Shown here piece after piece: positions 34,362 to 42,710 of a stretch of 49,805 nucleotides of DNA. Both the position numbers and the translations under genes were made by a program. The first letter of the stretch is position 1, and the number at the start of each line of letters is the position of its first letter. The notes below the pieces were generated by a model. The model was not told the origin of the DNA and made no database searches. It saw nothing but the letters and a program-made list of their open reading frames with translations. The DNA is from Deltaproteobacteria bacterium (GTDB lineage: Bacteria > Myxococcota_A > UBA9160 > SMWR01), in assembly GCA_019310965.1 (NCBI GenBank), contig JAFDDG010000037.1:1-49805 (forward strand), written 5' to 3'.

Positions 34362-35144
34362 CTACGCCCCGGCCGGCTTGCGACAGATCGCTGCGATCTT
34401 CTTGGTGAAGATGCGGTTGTTCTTGCCGTACAGCACGAAGGCCGCCCGGAAGCAGAGGGTCAGCAGCGAGGCCGCCGCCCGGGCCACCCAATTGAAGGGA
34501 TTCCTGTAGAACACGTAGAGATTGAGCGGGATCACGCGAACCTCCTCGAAGTCCGTGTGCCCGAGGATCATCCGGAACGTGTACTCGGTGAAGGTGTTGT
34601 AGTGGTCGAAGTTCTGGGCGAGCGCCTCGGCGCCGGTGATCGGATTGGCTCCGTTGAGCGCGTGGAGGATCAGGGTTCCGCCGGGCTTCAGGCTCTCGCG
34701 GCACAAGCGGAGGAAGACGAGGATCTCTGCCTTCGTGAGGTGGTTCAGCTCCTGCTCGCAGAAGATCGTATCGAAAGCCTGCTCGTGCTCGGCGAGGAAT
34801 GCGAAGGCTCGCTCGACACGACACTCGAGGTTGCGTTTGCGCGCGTGCTCGACCTTGGCCGGGTCGGAATCGATGCCGGTCACGTTGCGGTAGCCGTGAC
34901 GCACCAGCATGTCGACGAAGTAGCCGGGGCCGCAGCTGACCACGAGGATCTCTGCCTCGCGATCGGCTGTGACATGCGGGAAGTAGTTGCGGCGATAGAA
35001 CTCGTAGACCGTGGTGTAGCCCTTCTCGATGTCTTCCGGGCCCTCCCAGAAGGAATCGAAGGGCTCGATCTTCGCCGTCAGATCCATCGCTGCTCCCGCG
35101 TCACGCCCGGCCACCGGCAGGTCCAGCGTGGTTCGGTTCGCCAT
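34362..35144 (-). CDS. Class I SAM-dependent methyltransferase with C-terminal hydrophobic patch (260 aa)
   Basis: ATG 35144 has AGGAGG about 9 nt upstream, so it is preferred to GTG 35153, which is too close to that site. Motif I is EILVVSCGPGYFVDMLV, the ribose ligand GIDSD, then DTIFCEQELNHLTK and ESLKPGGTLILHALNG. The last 60 residues (VFYRNPFNWVARAAASLLTLCFRAAFVLYGKN) are amphipathic to hydrophobic and may bind membrane, suggesting a lipid-linked substrate. It lies 1 nt after the epimerase stop. Target unknown. Confidence 0.85.
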   Translation of the reverse strand: MANRTTLDLPVAGRDAGAAMDLTAKIEPFDSFWEGPEDIEKGYTTVYEFYRRNYFPHVTADREAEILVVSCGPGYFVDMLVRHGYRNVTGIDSDPAKVEHARKRNLECRVERAFAFLAEHEQAFDTIFCEQELNHLTKAEILVFLRLCRESLKPGGTLILHALNGANPITGAEALAQNFDHYNTFTEYTFRMILGHTDFEEVRVIPLNLYVFYRNPFNWVARAAASLLTLCFRAAFVLYGKNNRIFTKKIAAICRKPAGA

Positions 35145-35145
35145 C

Positions 35146-36165
35146 TCAGCCACCCTCCTGCGAGATCAGGCCGCGTTCCCGGTACCAGCGCGCTGTCGCT
35201 CGCATGCCATCGTCCAGACCCACCCGCGGCTTGTGGCCCAGGACGGAGGCCTCGTCGCGCGAGAAGGCGAAGCTCTTGCGGAAGAAGTCCAGCCGTCGTC
35301 GGTGCAGCGGAGGCTGGATACCAAGCGGCCGCAGCAGCGTTTCGAGGATCAGGGCGACGAGCATGAACGCCGACAACGGCAGGCGCAGGATGCGCGGCGG
35401 ACGGCCCAGCGAGCGCGACACGGCCTCGAGCATCGCGCGGCTGCTCACCGGCTCGCGCCCGGCCAACACGCACGTCGTGCCCACGGCCCGCTCCTCCTGG
35501 CCCAACAGCAGCAAGCCGTCGAGCAGATCGTCGATGTAGACGAGGTGGTGCAGGTTCTGGCCGGAGCCGATCTGGAGCGCCAGGCCCCGCTCCGCGGCCC
35601 GGAAGAGCTTGAGCAGCCGCCGGTCGCCCGGGCCATAGGTCTCTGAGATGCGCGCGATCACGACGGGCACCCGCTCGGCACTGGCGCGAACCACCTGCTC
35701 GCCCTCGAGCTTGGTGATGCCGTAGATATTCTCGGGCTCGAGCGGCGAGCCCTCGTTCACGACCTCGCCGGAGCGCCAGCCGAAGACGCCGATCGTACTG
35801 CCGTGAACGACCCGCCCCACCCCGGCCTGCTCAGCCGCCTCGAGCACATTGCGGGTGCCGTCGACGTTGATGCTGCGGAAGTAGTCGTCTGCGACGTTCG
35901 CCTCGTGCTGCGCCGCTGCCAGGTGAAAGACCACGTCGACCCCTGCCATGGCGGCGACGAGCCCATCGCGATCGGCCACCGGGATCTCGGAGAACTCGGC
36001 GCCTGCGGCTTCCAGCCCACTCGCATTCTCCGCCTCGGCCGGATTGTTGCGCCGGCCGAGCGCGCGCACGGCCATGTCCTCGGCGAGGCAGCGCAGCACG
36101 AGCCTCGAGCGCAGCACGAGCCTCGATCCGATGAACCCCGTGGCTCCGGTCACCAGCACTCTCAT
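35146..36165 (-). CDS. NAD-dependent sugar epimerase/dehydratase, extended SDR (339 aa)
   Basis: The NAD motif is VTGATGFIGS (TGxxGxxG) and the catalytic Tyr148-x3-Lys152 lies in YGITKLEG; the upstream HGSTIGVFG provides the Ser/Thr. This is the NAD-dependent epimerase/dehydratase family acting on nucleotide sugars or sterol-like compounds. Right after the nucleotide loop the protein has SRLVLRSRLVLR, a perfect 6-residue duplication encoded by an 18-bp tandem repeat, lengthening helix A. The C-terminal hydrophobic segment (LSAFMLVALILETLL) resembles the 3-beta-HSD-like subgroup. ATG 36165, 16 nt after the GlpD-like stop. Confidence 0.85.
   Translation of the reverse strand: MRVLVTGATGFIGSRLVLRSRLVLRCLAEDMAVRALGRRNNPAEAENASGLEAAGAEFSEIPVADRDGLVAAMAGVDVVFHLAAAQHEANVADDYFRSINVDGTRNVLEAAEQAGVGRVVHGSTIGVFGWRSGEVVNEGSPLEPENIYGITKLEGEQVVRASAERVPVVIARISETYGPGDRRLLKLFRAAERGLALQIGSGQNLHHLVYIDDLLDGLLLLGQEERAVGTTCVLAGREPVSSRAMLEAVSRSLGRPPRILRLPLSAFMLVALILETLLRPLGIQPPLHRRRLDFFRKSFAFSRDEASVLGHKPRVGLDDGMRATARWYRERGLISQEGG
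36091..36126. repeat. Perfect 18-bp tandem duplication inside the epimerase gene
   Basis: GCGCAGCACGAGCCTCGA occurs twice in direct succession (36091-36108, 36109-36126). It keeps the frame and adds six residues (SRLVLR) to the first helix of the Rossmann fold. Confidence 0.95.
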
Positions 36166-36181
36166 GCCTGCCGCCGGTCGC

Positions 36182-37864
36182 TCATTCTGCGCACTCCGCG
36201 GCCGGGAAGCCCGTCCGGGTCCGCGCGAGCTCCTCGCGACGTCGCGCCTCGCTCCAGCCCAGCTCGTCGCCCATCAGCGCCGCCGTCGCCTCGAGGGCCG
36301 CCTCCCCCGGCGGGCCCGCCGTGCCGAGGTTGGTTCGCCGGAAGACCACGTCGTCGAGGCCCCGGGCCATCTCCGAGCGCACGGCGTGCACGACTTCGAC
36401 CCGCAGTGTGTCGCTGTCCGGCAGCCGCTCGAGCAGCCCCGCATCGGACTGCGCCGAGGCCAGCACGTCCTGGTAACCGGTGCCGTGGTTTCGCAGCAGC
36501 GCGCGCAGACTGTCGGCCGAGACTCCGGCAGGGCGCGCGGCGAGGGCCTCCTCCTCGAAGCGGGCAAACCGCCTGATGTCGCCACCTGCCAGGGGTATCG
36601 ACGCCGTCTGGCAGCGCGGAGCGGTGCGCCCGAGCTTGCGGCAGATGAGTCGCACCGCCTTGTCTGCCTCCGCCCGCGCCGTCGTGTAACGCACGCCGAT
36701 CAGCGTCACCAGGCCTTTCGGACCGGCCGCGCGCTCGTGGTCGACCAGCAGGGAACGTTTACCGTAGCTCAGGTCCTCTGCGCCGGGACGGTTCTCGCCG
36801 AAGAGCACCAGGCCGCACTGCGTCAGCACCACTTCGTCGCGCCGGATCTCGAGCTGCGGGCACGCCGCATTGATTTCGTCGAGGAAGCCGCGCAGGTCGG
36901 CTTCGCTCACCCGTGCCTTGGCGGGGTCTCCTCGGTAGACCTGGTGCCAGACTCCCACGAGCGTGCAGCCGCGCCACGGCGCCAGGAAGAGGTGGCGAGC
37001 CGAACGGCTGAAGATGGCGTCCGGATCTCGGGTGCTGCCGGAGAGCGCCACGGCATACCGGCCCGGCAGCTGCCGGCGAATGACGAAGCTCGCGTCTCGC
37101 GAGAACGTGGGCTGCGGCGACAGAGTTGCGGAGGCCGTGGCCTCGAGAAGGTGCGGAGCCCAACCACCGGTGGTGTTCAGCACCACCCGCCCCCGCACCT
37201 CGTGCTCGCTGCCGTCGAGCGTGTCGCGGACCGCGACGCCCTCGACCTTCCCGCCCGACTGCAACAGTCGGGTCACCGCGGCGTAGTTCGCGGCCTGGGC
37301 CCCCCGGGCCGTCGCCGAAAGCAGGAAGGCCAAGGCCAATCGGGCGGGGCTGTAGATCTGCCCGTCGTGGAATAGTGCGCCGCCGGTCAAGCCCTCGCTT
37401 TCCAGGAAGGGGTAGGCCTCGAGCACACGACTCCGGGACAAGGTGCGGGTCGCAGGGATCCTGCGGTCCGAGTCGCTGATATGCCGGTTGCGATCCGCCG
37501 TCAGCAGGTCGTAGACCTTCATCCCGGCGCCAAGGAACGCCTTGCCCTTCGTACCGTGTCCGTACGTGGGGATGAAGATCGGAAGCGGGCTCGCCAGGTG
37601 CGGCGCAATGCGCAGGAACGCGCTGCGTTCCGCCGTGGACTGGCGCACGCGGACCAGATCGGCGTGCTGCAGGTAGCGGATGCCCCCGTGGATCATCTTG
37701 AAACAGTTCGCGGAGGCGGCGTGGGCGAAGTCCGTCTGCTCGAGGATCGCGACCGAGAGCCCTCGCAAGGTGGCGTCCCATGCCGCACAGATGCCGAAGA
37801 TGCCCCCGCCCACGATGACGAGGTCGTACTCCCGGGAAGCGAGTTCGTGGAGGTTGCGGCGCAC
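36182..37864 (-). CDS. glpD: GlpD-like FAD-dependent glycerol-3-phosphate dehydrogenase (560 aa)
   Basis: GTG 37864 has GAGGAG 4 nt upstream and is preferred to GTG 37894. The FAD motif is DLVIVGGGIFG (Gly19-x-Gly21-x2-Gly24). KMIHGGIRYLQ and HDGQIYSPARLALAFLLSA are GlpD landmarks, and VTLIGVRYTTARAEADK matches the family C-terminal FAD segment. The last about 130 residues are the GlpD C-terminal helical domain (RALLRNHGTGYQDVLA, VVHAVRSEMARGLDDVVFRRTNLG). It would oxidise glycerol-3-phosphate or a similar polyol phosphate at the inner membrane and pass electrons to quinone. As first gene of a glycan-decoration operon it may serve a specialised substrate rather than glycerol catabolism. Confidence 0.85.
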   Translation of the reverse strand: MRRNLHELASREYDLVIVGGGIFGICAAWDATLRGLSVAILEQTDFAHAASANCFKMIHGGIRYLQHADLVRVRQSTAERSAFLRIAPHLASPLPIFIPTYGHGTKGKAFLGAGMKVYDLLTADRNRHISDSDRRIPATRTLSRSRVLEAYPFLESEGLTGGALFHDGQIYSPARLALAFLLSATARGAQAANYAAVTRLLQSGGKVEGVAVRDTLDGSEHEVRGRVVLNTTGGWAPHLLEATASATLSPQPTFSRDASFVIRRQLPGRYAVALSGSTRDPDAIFSRSARHLFLAPWRGCTLVGVWHQVYRGDPAKARVSEADLRGFLDEINAACPQLEIRRDEVVLTQCGLVLFGENRPGAEDLSYGKRSLLVDHERAAGPKGLVTLIGVRYTTARAEADKAVRLICRKLGRTAPRCQTASIPLAGGDIRRFARFEEEALAARPAGVSADSLRALLRNHGTGYQDVLASAQSDAGLLERLPDSDTLRVEVVHAVRSEMARGLDDVVFRRTNLGTAGPPGEAALEATAALMGDELGWSEARRREELARTRTGFPAAECAE

Positions 37865-38122
37865 GGGTCTCCTCGAGCGGGTTCGAGAACCCACCTATCG
37901 ACAGGTAGTGCACGCTGCGAGCGCTTTCGTGTCGCGGTCCCGGCACGAAATATCTCGCGCATGCATGTGATGGGCAGGCGACTGGCAGATCGCAGGCAGC
38001 GGCCGACTCGCGCGAGCGGCACCCCCGTTCGCTCCCCGGCCGGACTGTACACGCAGCCGATCGCGTGGGGTATCTTCACGCTCGCGATTACGCGGCCCGC
38101 CTCCCCGTCGCGCGAGGAAGTT

Positions 38123-39073
38123 ATGTCATCCCGTCTCCAAGCTCTCTGGACCCCACGCTCGCTGAGCGTCGTGGTCCCGCTCTTCGACGAGGAGGGCAAC
38201 GCGGAGCCGCTGGTGCGCGGCATCGTGGCTGCGGTGCGACCCCTACACCTGCCTTTCGAGGTCATCGTCGTCGATGACGGGAGCAGCGACGCCACCCTGG
38301 AGGTGCTGAGAGAGCTGCTCGTGGAGGTCCCCGAGCTGGTCGTCATCGCGTTGCGACGCAATTTCGGCCAGACCCTGGCGCTCCAGGCCGGCCTGGATCG
38401 GGCTCGTGGCGACGCACTCGTCACCATGGACGGCGACCTCCAGAACGACCCCAGCGACATTCCACACCTGGTGCAGGCGCTCTGTCAGGGCGCCGACGTG
38501 GTGAGCGGCTGGCGCAAGGACCGCCAGGACACCCTCTTCCTGCGCAAGATTCCCTCCTGGGTGGCCAACCGGCTGATCCGTTTCGTCACGCGAATCAACA
38601 TCCACGATCAGGGCTGTTCGCTGAAGGCGTATCGCCGTGAGGTGGTGAAGGGCCTGGATCTCTACGCCGACATGCACCGCTTCATCGCGATTCTCACGAT
38701 GCCCCTCGGCGCGACCATCGCGGAAGTCGAGGTCCAGCACCACGCGCGCATCTCGGGCAGCTCGAAGTACGGGCTCTCCCGCATCTTCAAGGTCATGGCA
38801 GATCTCTTCACGATCCAGATGCTCACGTGGTTCCGAGAACGGCCGATGCGTTGGTTCACCCTGCTCGGCATGCCGTTTCTCGTGGCGTCACTCGTCGCGA
38901 CGTTTCTGGCACTGACTACGGGGGCCAGCAGCGTGGTGCTTTCCGCCTTGGTACTGATCACCAGCACGACGTTCCTCTCTTGTCTGCTACTTGGCCTGGT
39001 GGCGGAATTCGTGCTCGCGACGATGGGATCCAACCCGGCTCCCGTTGCGCGCGAGCTGGGAGATCGATCCTGA
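38123..39073 (+). CDS. DPM1/GtrB-type polyprenyl-phosphate glycosyltransferase, GT2 (316 aa)
   Basis: ATG 38123 follows GAGGAAG closely. VVVPLFDEEGN, VIVVDDGSSDAT, RRNFGQTLALQAGLDRARGD and the metal site TMDGDLQNDP are the dolichol-phosphate-mannose-synthase/GtrB/ArnC signature. Two C-terminal membrane helices (about 235-255 and 265-300) match the GtrB topology. It would charge polyprenyl phosphate with a sugar that a GT-C enzyme such as the GT39-like protein at 18544 could use. A tandem, degenerate paralogue overlaps its stop. Confidence 0.9.
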   Translation: MSSRLQALWTPRSLSVVVPLFDEEGNAEPLVRGIVAAVRPLHLPFEVIVVDDGSSDATLEVLRELLVEVPELVVIALRRNFGQTLALQAGLDRARGDALVTMDGDLQNDPSDIPHLVQALCQGADVVSGWRKDRQDTLFLRKIPSWVANRLIRFVTRINIHDQGCSLKAYRREVVKGLDLYADMHRFIAILTMPLGATIAEVEVQHHARISGSSKYGLSRIFKVMADLFTIQMLTWFRERPMRWFTLLGMPFLVASLVATFLALTTGASSVVLSALVLITSTTFLSCLLLGLVAEFVLATMGSNPAPVARELGDRS

Positions 39074-40038
39074 ACGAAGAAAAGACCCTCTCAGCCCTCG
39101 TCTCGGTCACCTCGGCGGCCGGCGATCTGGACGTGGTGCATGCCGAGCTCGTGGCGCAGCTCGTGAAGCTCGGCGACGACTACGAAATCCTCTACCTGCT
39201 CGCGTCATCGGCACCGCGCGAGGCCACGGAGCAGGCCCAGGCGCTGCAGGAAGCCGCACCGGAGCGCGTCCGGGTGATCCAGTTCGCCCAGGCCGTGGAC
39301 CGCGCCGGCATGCTCTCGGCGGGCGTCGAGCACTCGCGCGGGGCAATCCTCTTCACGGTTCCCGACCACCTGCAGATCGACCTCGCCGTACTGGACGATC
39401 TCCACGCGGCCATCCAGGCGGGCTCGGATCTCGCGTTCGCATCGCGCAAGCGGGGGAAGACGGGATCCTCTGCTCGCATCCAATCGGAGCTCTTCAACCG
39501 AGTCGTCTCGCTGGCGTCGGGCCGGAACTTCCGCGACATCGCGAGCGAGACGCGGGCGCTGCGCCGGCAAGTCGCGGAGGAGACACCCATCTACGGCGAC
39601 TTCTATCGCTACCTGCCCCTCATGGCCGAGCGGCTCGGCTTTCGGGTGGACGAGATTCCGGCTCGCCAGCATCCACGCGCGACGTCCCGGGCCGTGCACG
39701 CGCCGCGGATCTACCTGTGGCGAGCCATCGACATCCTGTCGATCTTCTTCATCAGCCGCTTCACGCGCCATCCGCTGCGGCTCTTCGGGGGCGTGGGTAC
39801 CGCATTCGCCGCCAGCGGCGGTCTCGTCCTGCTGGCCGTGGCGATTCAGCGATTCGCCGGCACACCGTTGGCCGACCGGCCCGTCTTGGTGCTCGGCACG
39901 CTCCTCATCGGGCTCGGAGTGCAGACCTTCACCATCGGGTTGCTCGCCGAGCTGCTCCTCTTCTTCCACGCCCGCAAGGTGCGCGACTACCGCGTCACGG
40001 CGGTCTACGAAGCGAGCTCGCCGCCACTCGAGCCCTGA
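39070..40038 (+). CDS. Degenerate GT2 paralogue with C-terminal membrane helices (322 aa)
   Basis: The frame has no ATG, GTG or TTG near its 5' end. The best start is CTG 39070, which overlaps the upstream TGA (CTGA) and has GGGAG 7 nt before it; this is inferred. The architecture matches the preceding GtrB-like enzyme (GT-A domain then two membrane helices). The nucleotide-binding VVDDGSS has become YLLASSA, and the metal site MDGDLQND has become VPDHLQID, so both acidic motifs needed for catalysis are lost. Later elements are kept (SELFNRVVSLASGRNFRDIASETRALRR). It may be a non-catalytic partner of the first enzyme. Convergent with the exosortase-like gene. Confidence 0.75.
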   Translation: MNEEKTLSALVSVTSAAGDLDVVHAELVAQLVKLGDDYEILYLLASSAPREATEQAQALQEAAPERVRVIQFAQAVDRAGMLSAGVEHSRGAILFTVPDHLQIDLAVLDDLHAAIQAGSDLAFASRKRGKTGSSARIQSELFNRVVSLASGRNFRDIASETRALRRQVAEETPIYGDFYRYLPLMAERLGFRVDEIPARQHPRATSRAVHAPRIYLWRAIDILSIFFISRFTRHPLRLFGGVGTAFAASGGLVLLAVAIQRFAGTPLADRPVLVLGTLLIGLGVQTFTIGLLAELLLFFHARKVRDYRVTAVYEASSPPLEP

Positions 40039-40062
40039 CGCCGCTCAGCGGAACACGTCAGG
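40034..40062. terminator. Bidirectional hairpin containing both convergent stop codons
   Basis: CCTGACG (40034-40040) pairs with CGTCAGG (40056-40062), and inside it CCGC (40041-40044) pairs with GCGG (40048-40051) around TCA; a 4-nt AACA bulge separates the stems. Both outer arms contain the TGA stop of one of the two convergent genes. There is no T run on either side. Confidence 0.5.
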
Positions 40063-40873
40063 CAGGGGTGCGGCTTCCTCCGGTCCCGTCCACGCCATCC
40101 GGGTGCCGCTGGGGACGTTGCCGGGCTAGCTGCTCGCTCCGCGCCACGCCGAGCAGGGCCAGCACGAGCCAGAGACCCGGATCGAGGAGCGCACGGGCCG
40201 CTGCGCTGTGGCCCATCGCCAACACGGCAACGGCGAGCAGCGTGCCGAGTGCCTGTGCGGGCAGCCCGAGCGCCCCCCAGATCAGCGCTCGCCGTACACA
40301 GGCCGCAAGGGAATCGTTGCGCCGCAAGCTCGCGTACCAGCCGAGACCGGAGAGGAGCACCGCCAGGCGGAGCCCCGAGTCACTCGCCTGAACACCGAGC
40401 ACCCCGGCGGCGCCGCGCAGCGACGAGCGCTGGACTTCGAGCTCTGCGCCCATACCGCTGAGCAAACCGGCGGCCAGCTGCAGCCATGTCCGTTCGAGAT
40501 CTGGACTCGTCAGCTTGAGCACCATCCAGGGCAGCGGCACGAGCCAGAACGCCAGGACCGCGGTTCGGCCGCGCGCGAGCCCGAACGCCCGGCACAGACC
40601 GAGGATGGCGAGCGGAAAGGCTGGGCGCGCCATACGGGTGGTGCTGCCGGCGAGACAGAAGAGCTCGATGCCCAGTGCCGCGACGAGCAGCAGCAGGCCG
40701 TCACGGCGCGGGGCGGCGGTCGACTCGCGCGCCAACACGATCGCCACGAGCGGAATGAAGACCAGCACGTAGCGCGCCCACGCTTCGTCCTGCATGTGGG
40801 CCGCAAGCTCGACCAGGACCGGCGAGAACGCCGCGCACAGCGCGAGCGCTTGCAGCCAAGCCCGCGACCGCAT
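40058..40873 (-). CDS. Catalytically degenerate exosortase-like membrane protein (271 aa)
   Basis: A polytopic protein (about 7-8 hydrophobic segments) with the size and layout of exosortases. At the site of the usual E-A-C-S-G-L-R it reads A-S-D-S-G-L-R, with Asp165 for the catalytic Cys. At the N-x-L-R-A-(x)6-G-H block it reads GTLLAVAVLAMGH, so Arg is Leu while GH is kept. At the D-H-x-x-x-x-W block it reads DPGLW, so His is Pro. All three active-site residues are therefore missing in an otherwise recognisable fold. It lies 3 nt after EpsI, in the operon of an intact exosortase (42711). It may be a regulator, a substrate-binding partner or a relic. The alignment is by eye. Confidence 0.65.
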   Translation of the reverse strand: MRSRAWLQALALCAAFSPVLVELAAHMQDEAWARYVLVFIPLVAIVLARESTAAPRRDGLLLLVAALGIELFCLAGSTTRMARPAFPLAILGLCRAFGLARGRTAVLAFWLVPLPWMVLKLTSPDLERTWLQLAAGLLSGMGAELEVQRSSLRGAAGVLGVQASDSGLRLAVLLSGLGWYASLRRNDSLAACVRRALIWGALGLPAQALGTLLAVAVLAMGHSAAARALLDPGLWLVLALLGVARSEQLARQRPQRHPDGVDGTGGSRTPA

Positions 40874-40876
40874 GCC

Positions 40877-41545
40877 TCAGCTGCCCTGCGCGAGTTCGGA
40901 GGGCCAGTGTGCTCCGAGTTGGGGATCGAGAGCGCTCTCGAAGCCCATCAGGCGAGCTCGTGCCGTGACGACCCCCTCGTCGGACCCGAGCGCGGTGCTC
41001 ACCCGAACCAGTGCGCCGTCGGCTCGCCCGGTCTGCGCGCGCCCCATCAGGTGGTCGAGCGAAACGCCGACCCCGCCGAGAATGCCGGTGCTGCGATGGC
41101 TGCGGTACCAGAAGTGCACCAGACGCCGTTTGCCAGCCTTCTCGATCAGCAATTCGTTGGTGCGCAATCCGCGGGCCGCATCGACATCGAGGGTCCGCTG
41201 CTCCGTCAGCGTCCAACCCTGCGACTCGTAGCAGGTGCGCGGCACGTGCTCCGGGCGCCCCCCGCTCGTCGTCCCGTAGTACCCGACGTACAGCCAGAGC
41301 ATCTCGCCCAGCGGGTGGACGTAGAGGCGCTGGAGGTGCAGATCCGCCTCCAGCATGGACTCGATCACCACGTCGAGCGGCACGTCCTTGGCGCGCCAGC
41401 CCGCAACCTCGTGCGGCAACGCGCCCAACGCGGCGGCATCGACCCGCAGCTCCGGCCGGAGGTAGAGCCCCCAGGCCAGCACACCCACCAGCAACATCGA
41501 CACGCACGTTGCGGCGGTCAGCCACTCATCCCTGCGCGGGGACAA
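40877..41545 (-). CDS. epsI: EpsI-family exosortase-associated protein (222 aa)
   Basis: TTG 41545 is the first possible start after an in-frame TAG, with GAGG 9 nt upstream. One N-terminal membrane helix (CVSMLLVGVLAWGLYL) is followed by a periplasmic domain. It opens with LPHEVAGWRAKDVPLD, the EpsI (DUF3485) hallmark. It also has LWLYVGYYGTTSGGRPEHVPRTCYESQGW, with the conserved Cys in an HxPxxC-GW context. EpsI accompanies exosortase either fused or separate and is required for EPS production in several systems, but its chemistry is not settled. It sits between the XrtA-type ATPase and the degenerate exosortase. Confidence 0.88.
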   Translation of the reverse strand: MSPRRDEWLTAATCVSMLLVGVLAWGLYLRPELRVDAAALGALPHEVAGWRAKDVPLDVVIESMLEADLHLQRLYVHPLGEMLWLYVGYYGTTSGGRPEHVPRTCYESQGWTLTEQRTLDVDAARGLRTNELLIEKAGKRRLVHFWYRSHRSTGILGGVGVSLDHLMGRAQTGRADGALVRVSTALGSDEGVVTARARLMGFESALDPQLGAHWPSELAQGS

Positions 41546-41590
41546 GCGGAGCTACCTCGAACTCGCGCGCGACCGGGCTCCGCGGCGCAT

Positions 41591-42436
41591 TCAGCGCTCG
41601 TCGTTCGCGTCGGACGGGCGTGCTCGCTGGGCCTCGAGCATCGACTTGGCCTTCTGCTCCACCAGCGCCACTGGAACCGGGCGGATGTCCTGAGCGAACG
41701 CCGCGAGCAGCACCCGATCGCCGAGCAGGTTCACCAGACGCGGGCAGCCTTGCGAGAAGTCGTAGAACACGGGCTCCACGCCGGGCGCGAAGATGTTCTC
41801 GATGCGTCCACCCGCGGTCGCAATGCGATGCTCGAGATACGGAGCGATCTCGTTGGGGCGCAGCGTCTCGACGTGGTGCTCGAGAGCAATGCGCTGACGC
41901 AGCTGGCGCAGCGCCGGATCGGCGAGCTTGCGCAGCAGCTCCGGCTGTCCGGTCAGCACGATCTGCAAGAGCTTCTCGGTCTCAGTTTCGAGATTCGAGA
42001 GCAGCCGCACCTCCTCGAGTGCCTTGGTCCCGAGGTTCTGAGCCTCATCGATGATGAGCACCGTGTTGAGGCCCATGCGCAGACGTTCGAGCAAGAAATT
42101 GTTGAGGGCGATGATGTAATCGGCCTTGCTCGCAAAATTTCCCGTCAAACGAAATTCCGTCACCACCAGCTTGAGCAGGTCGACGGGCTCCATGTCGGCC
42201 GTGTTGATCACCAATGCGACATCGATCTCGCGCTTCAGGCGGGCGAGGGTCGCGCGCAACAGCGTCGTCTTGCCGGCCCCCACCTCTCCCGTCAGCAGGA
42301 TGAAACCCTTGCGGCGCGTGATGCCGTAGTAGAGCGACGCAAGCCCCTCCTGGTGCGTCTCCGAGGGCCAGAGAAAGCGCGGGTCGGGCGTCAGCGAGAA
42401 CGGGATCTCGTCCAGACCGAAGAAGTGCTCGTACAT
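41591..42436 (-). CDS. ExeA/GspA-type ATPase of the exosortase/PEP-CTERM locus family (281 aa)
   Basis: MYEHFFGLDEIPFSLTPDPRFL is the fixed N-terminus of the XrtA-associated putative secretion ATPase family, so ATG 42436 is chosen over an in-phase TTG 42502. Walker A is GEVGAGKTT (50-58), Walker B is VLIIDEAQNL (about 122-131), and sensor-like LTGQPELL and RQRIALEHHVETLRPNEI follow. It is a cytosolic AAA+ protein of the ExeA class, thought to energise or gate assembly of the export/EPS machinery. It lies 45 nt upstream of epsI and 274 nt after the exosortase; that gap (42437-42710) shows no gene. Confidence 0.88.
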   Translation of the reverse strand: MYEHFFGLDEIPFSLTPDPRFLWPSETHQEGLASLYYGITRRKGFILLTGEVGAGKTTLLRATLARLKREIDVALVINTADMEPVDLLKLVVTEFRLTGNFASKADYIIALNNFLLERLRMGLNTVLIIDEAQNLGTKALEEVRLLSNLETETEKLLQIVLTGQPELLRKLADPALRQLRQRIALEHHVETLRPNEIAPYLEHRIATAGGRIENIFAPGVEPVFYDFSQGCPRLVNLLGDRVLLAAFAQDIRPVPVALVEQKAKSMLEAQRARPSDANDER

Positions 42437-42710
42437 GGCGTCTGCATCGCCGGGCCCGAGGCCGGATCCTGCGAGTTTCTCCTTCTTCTCGATCGACCAC
42501 AACGTGCCAGCGCGGCCACTTCCGCACTGTGAGGTGGTTCACTCCCGATCTCAACCGCTTCTACCGTACGCAAGATACATGCCGCGGCCCCGCACGGCAT
42601 GAGGAGCTCTCGCACGCGCAGAAACGACGCGAGGCACGGCAACGGGCCAAGAACGGCAGCCCAGACCCCACCGCGCAGGTTTCTGCGGTCCCGGGGGAAG
42701 CTCTGGTGTC

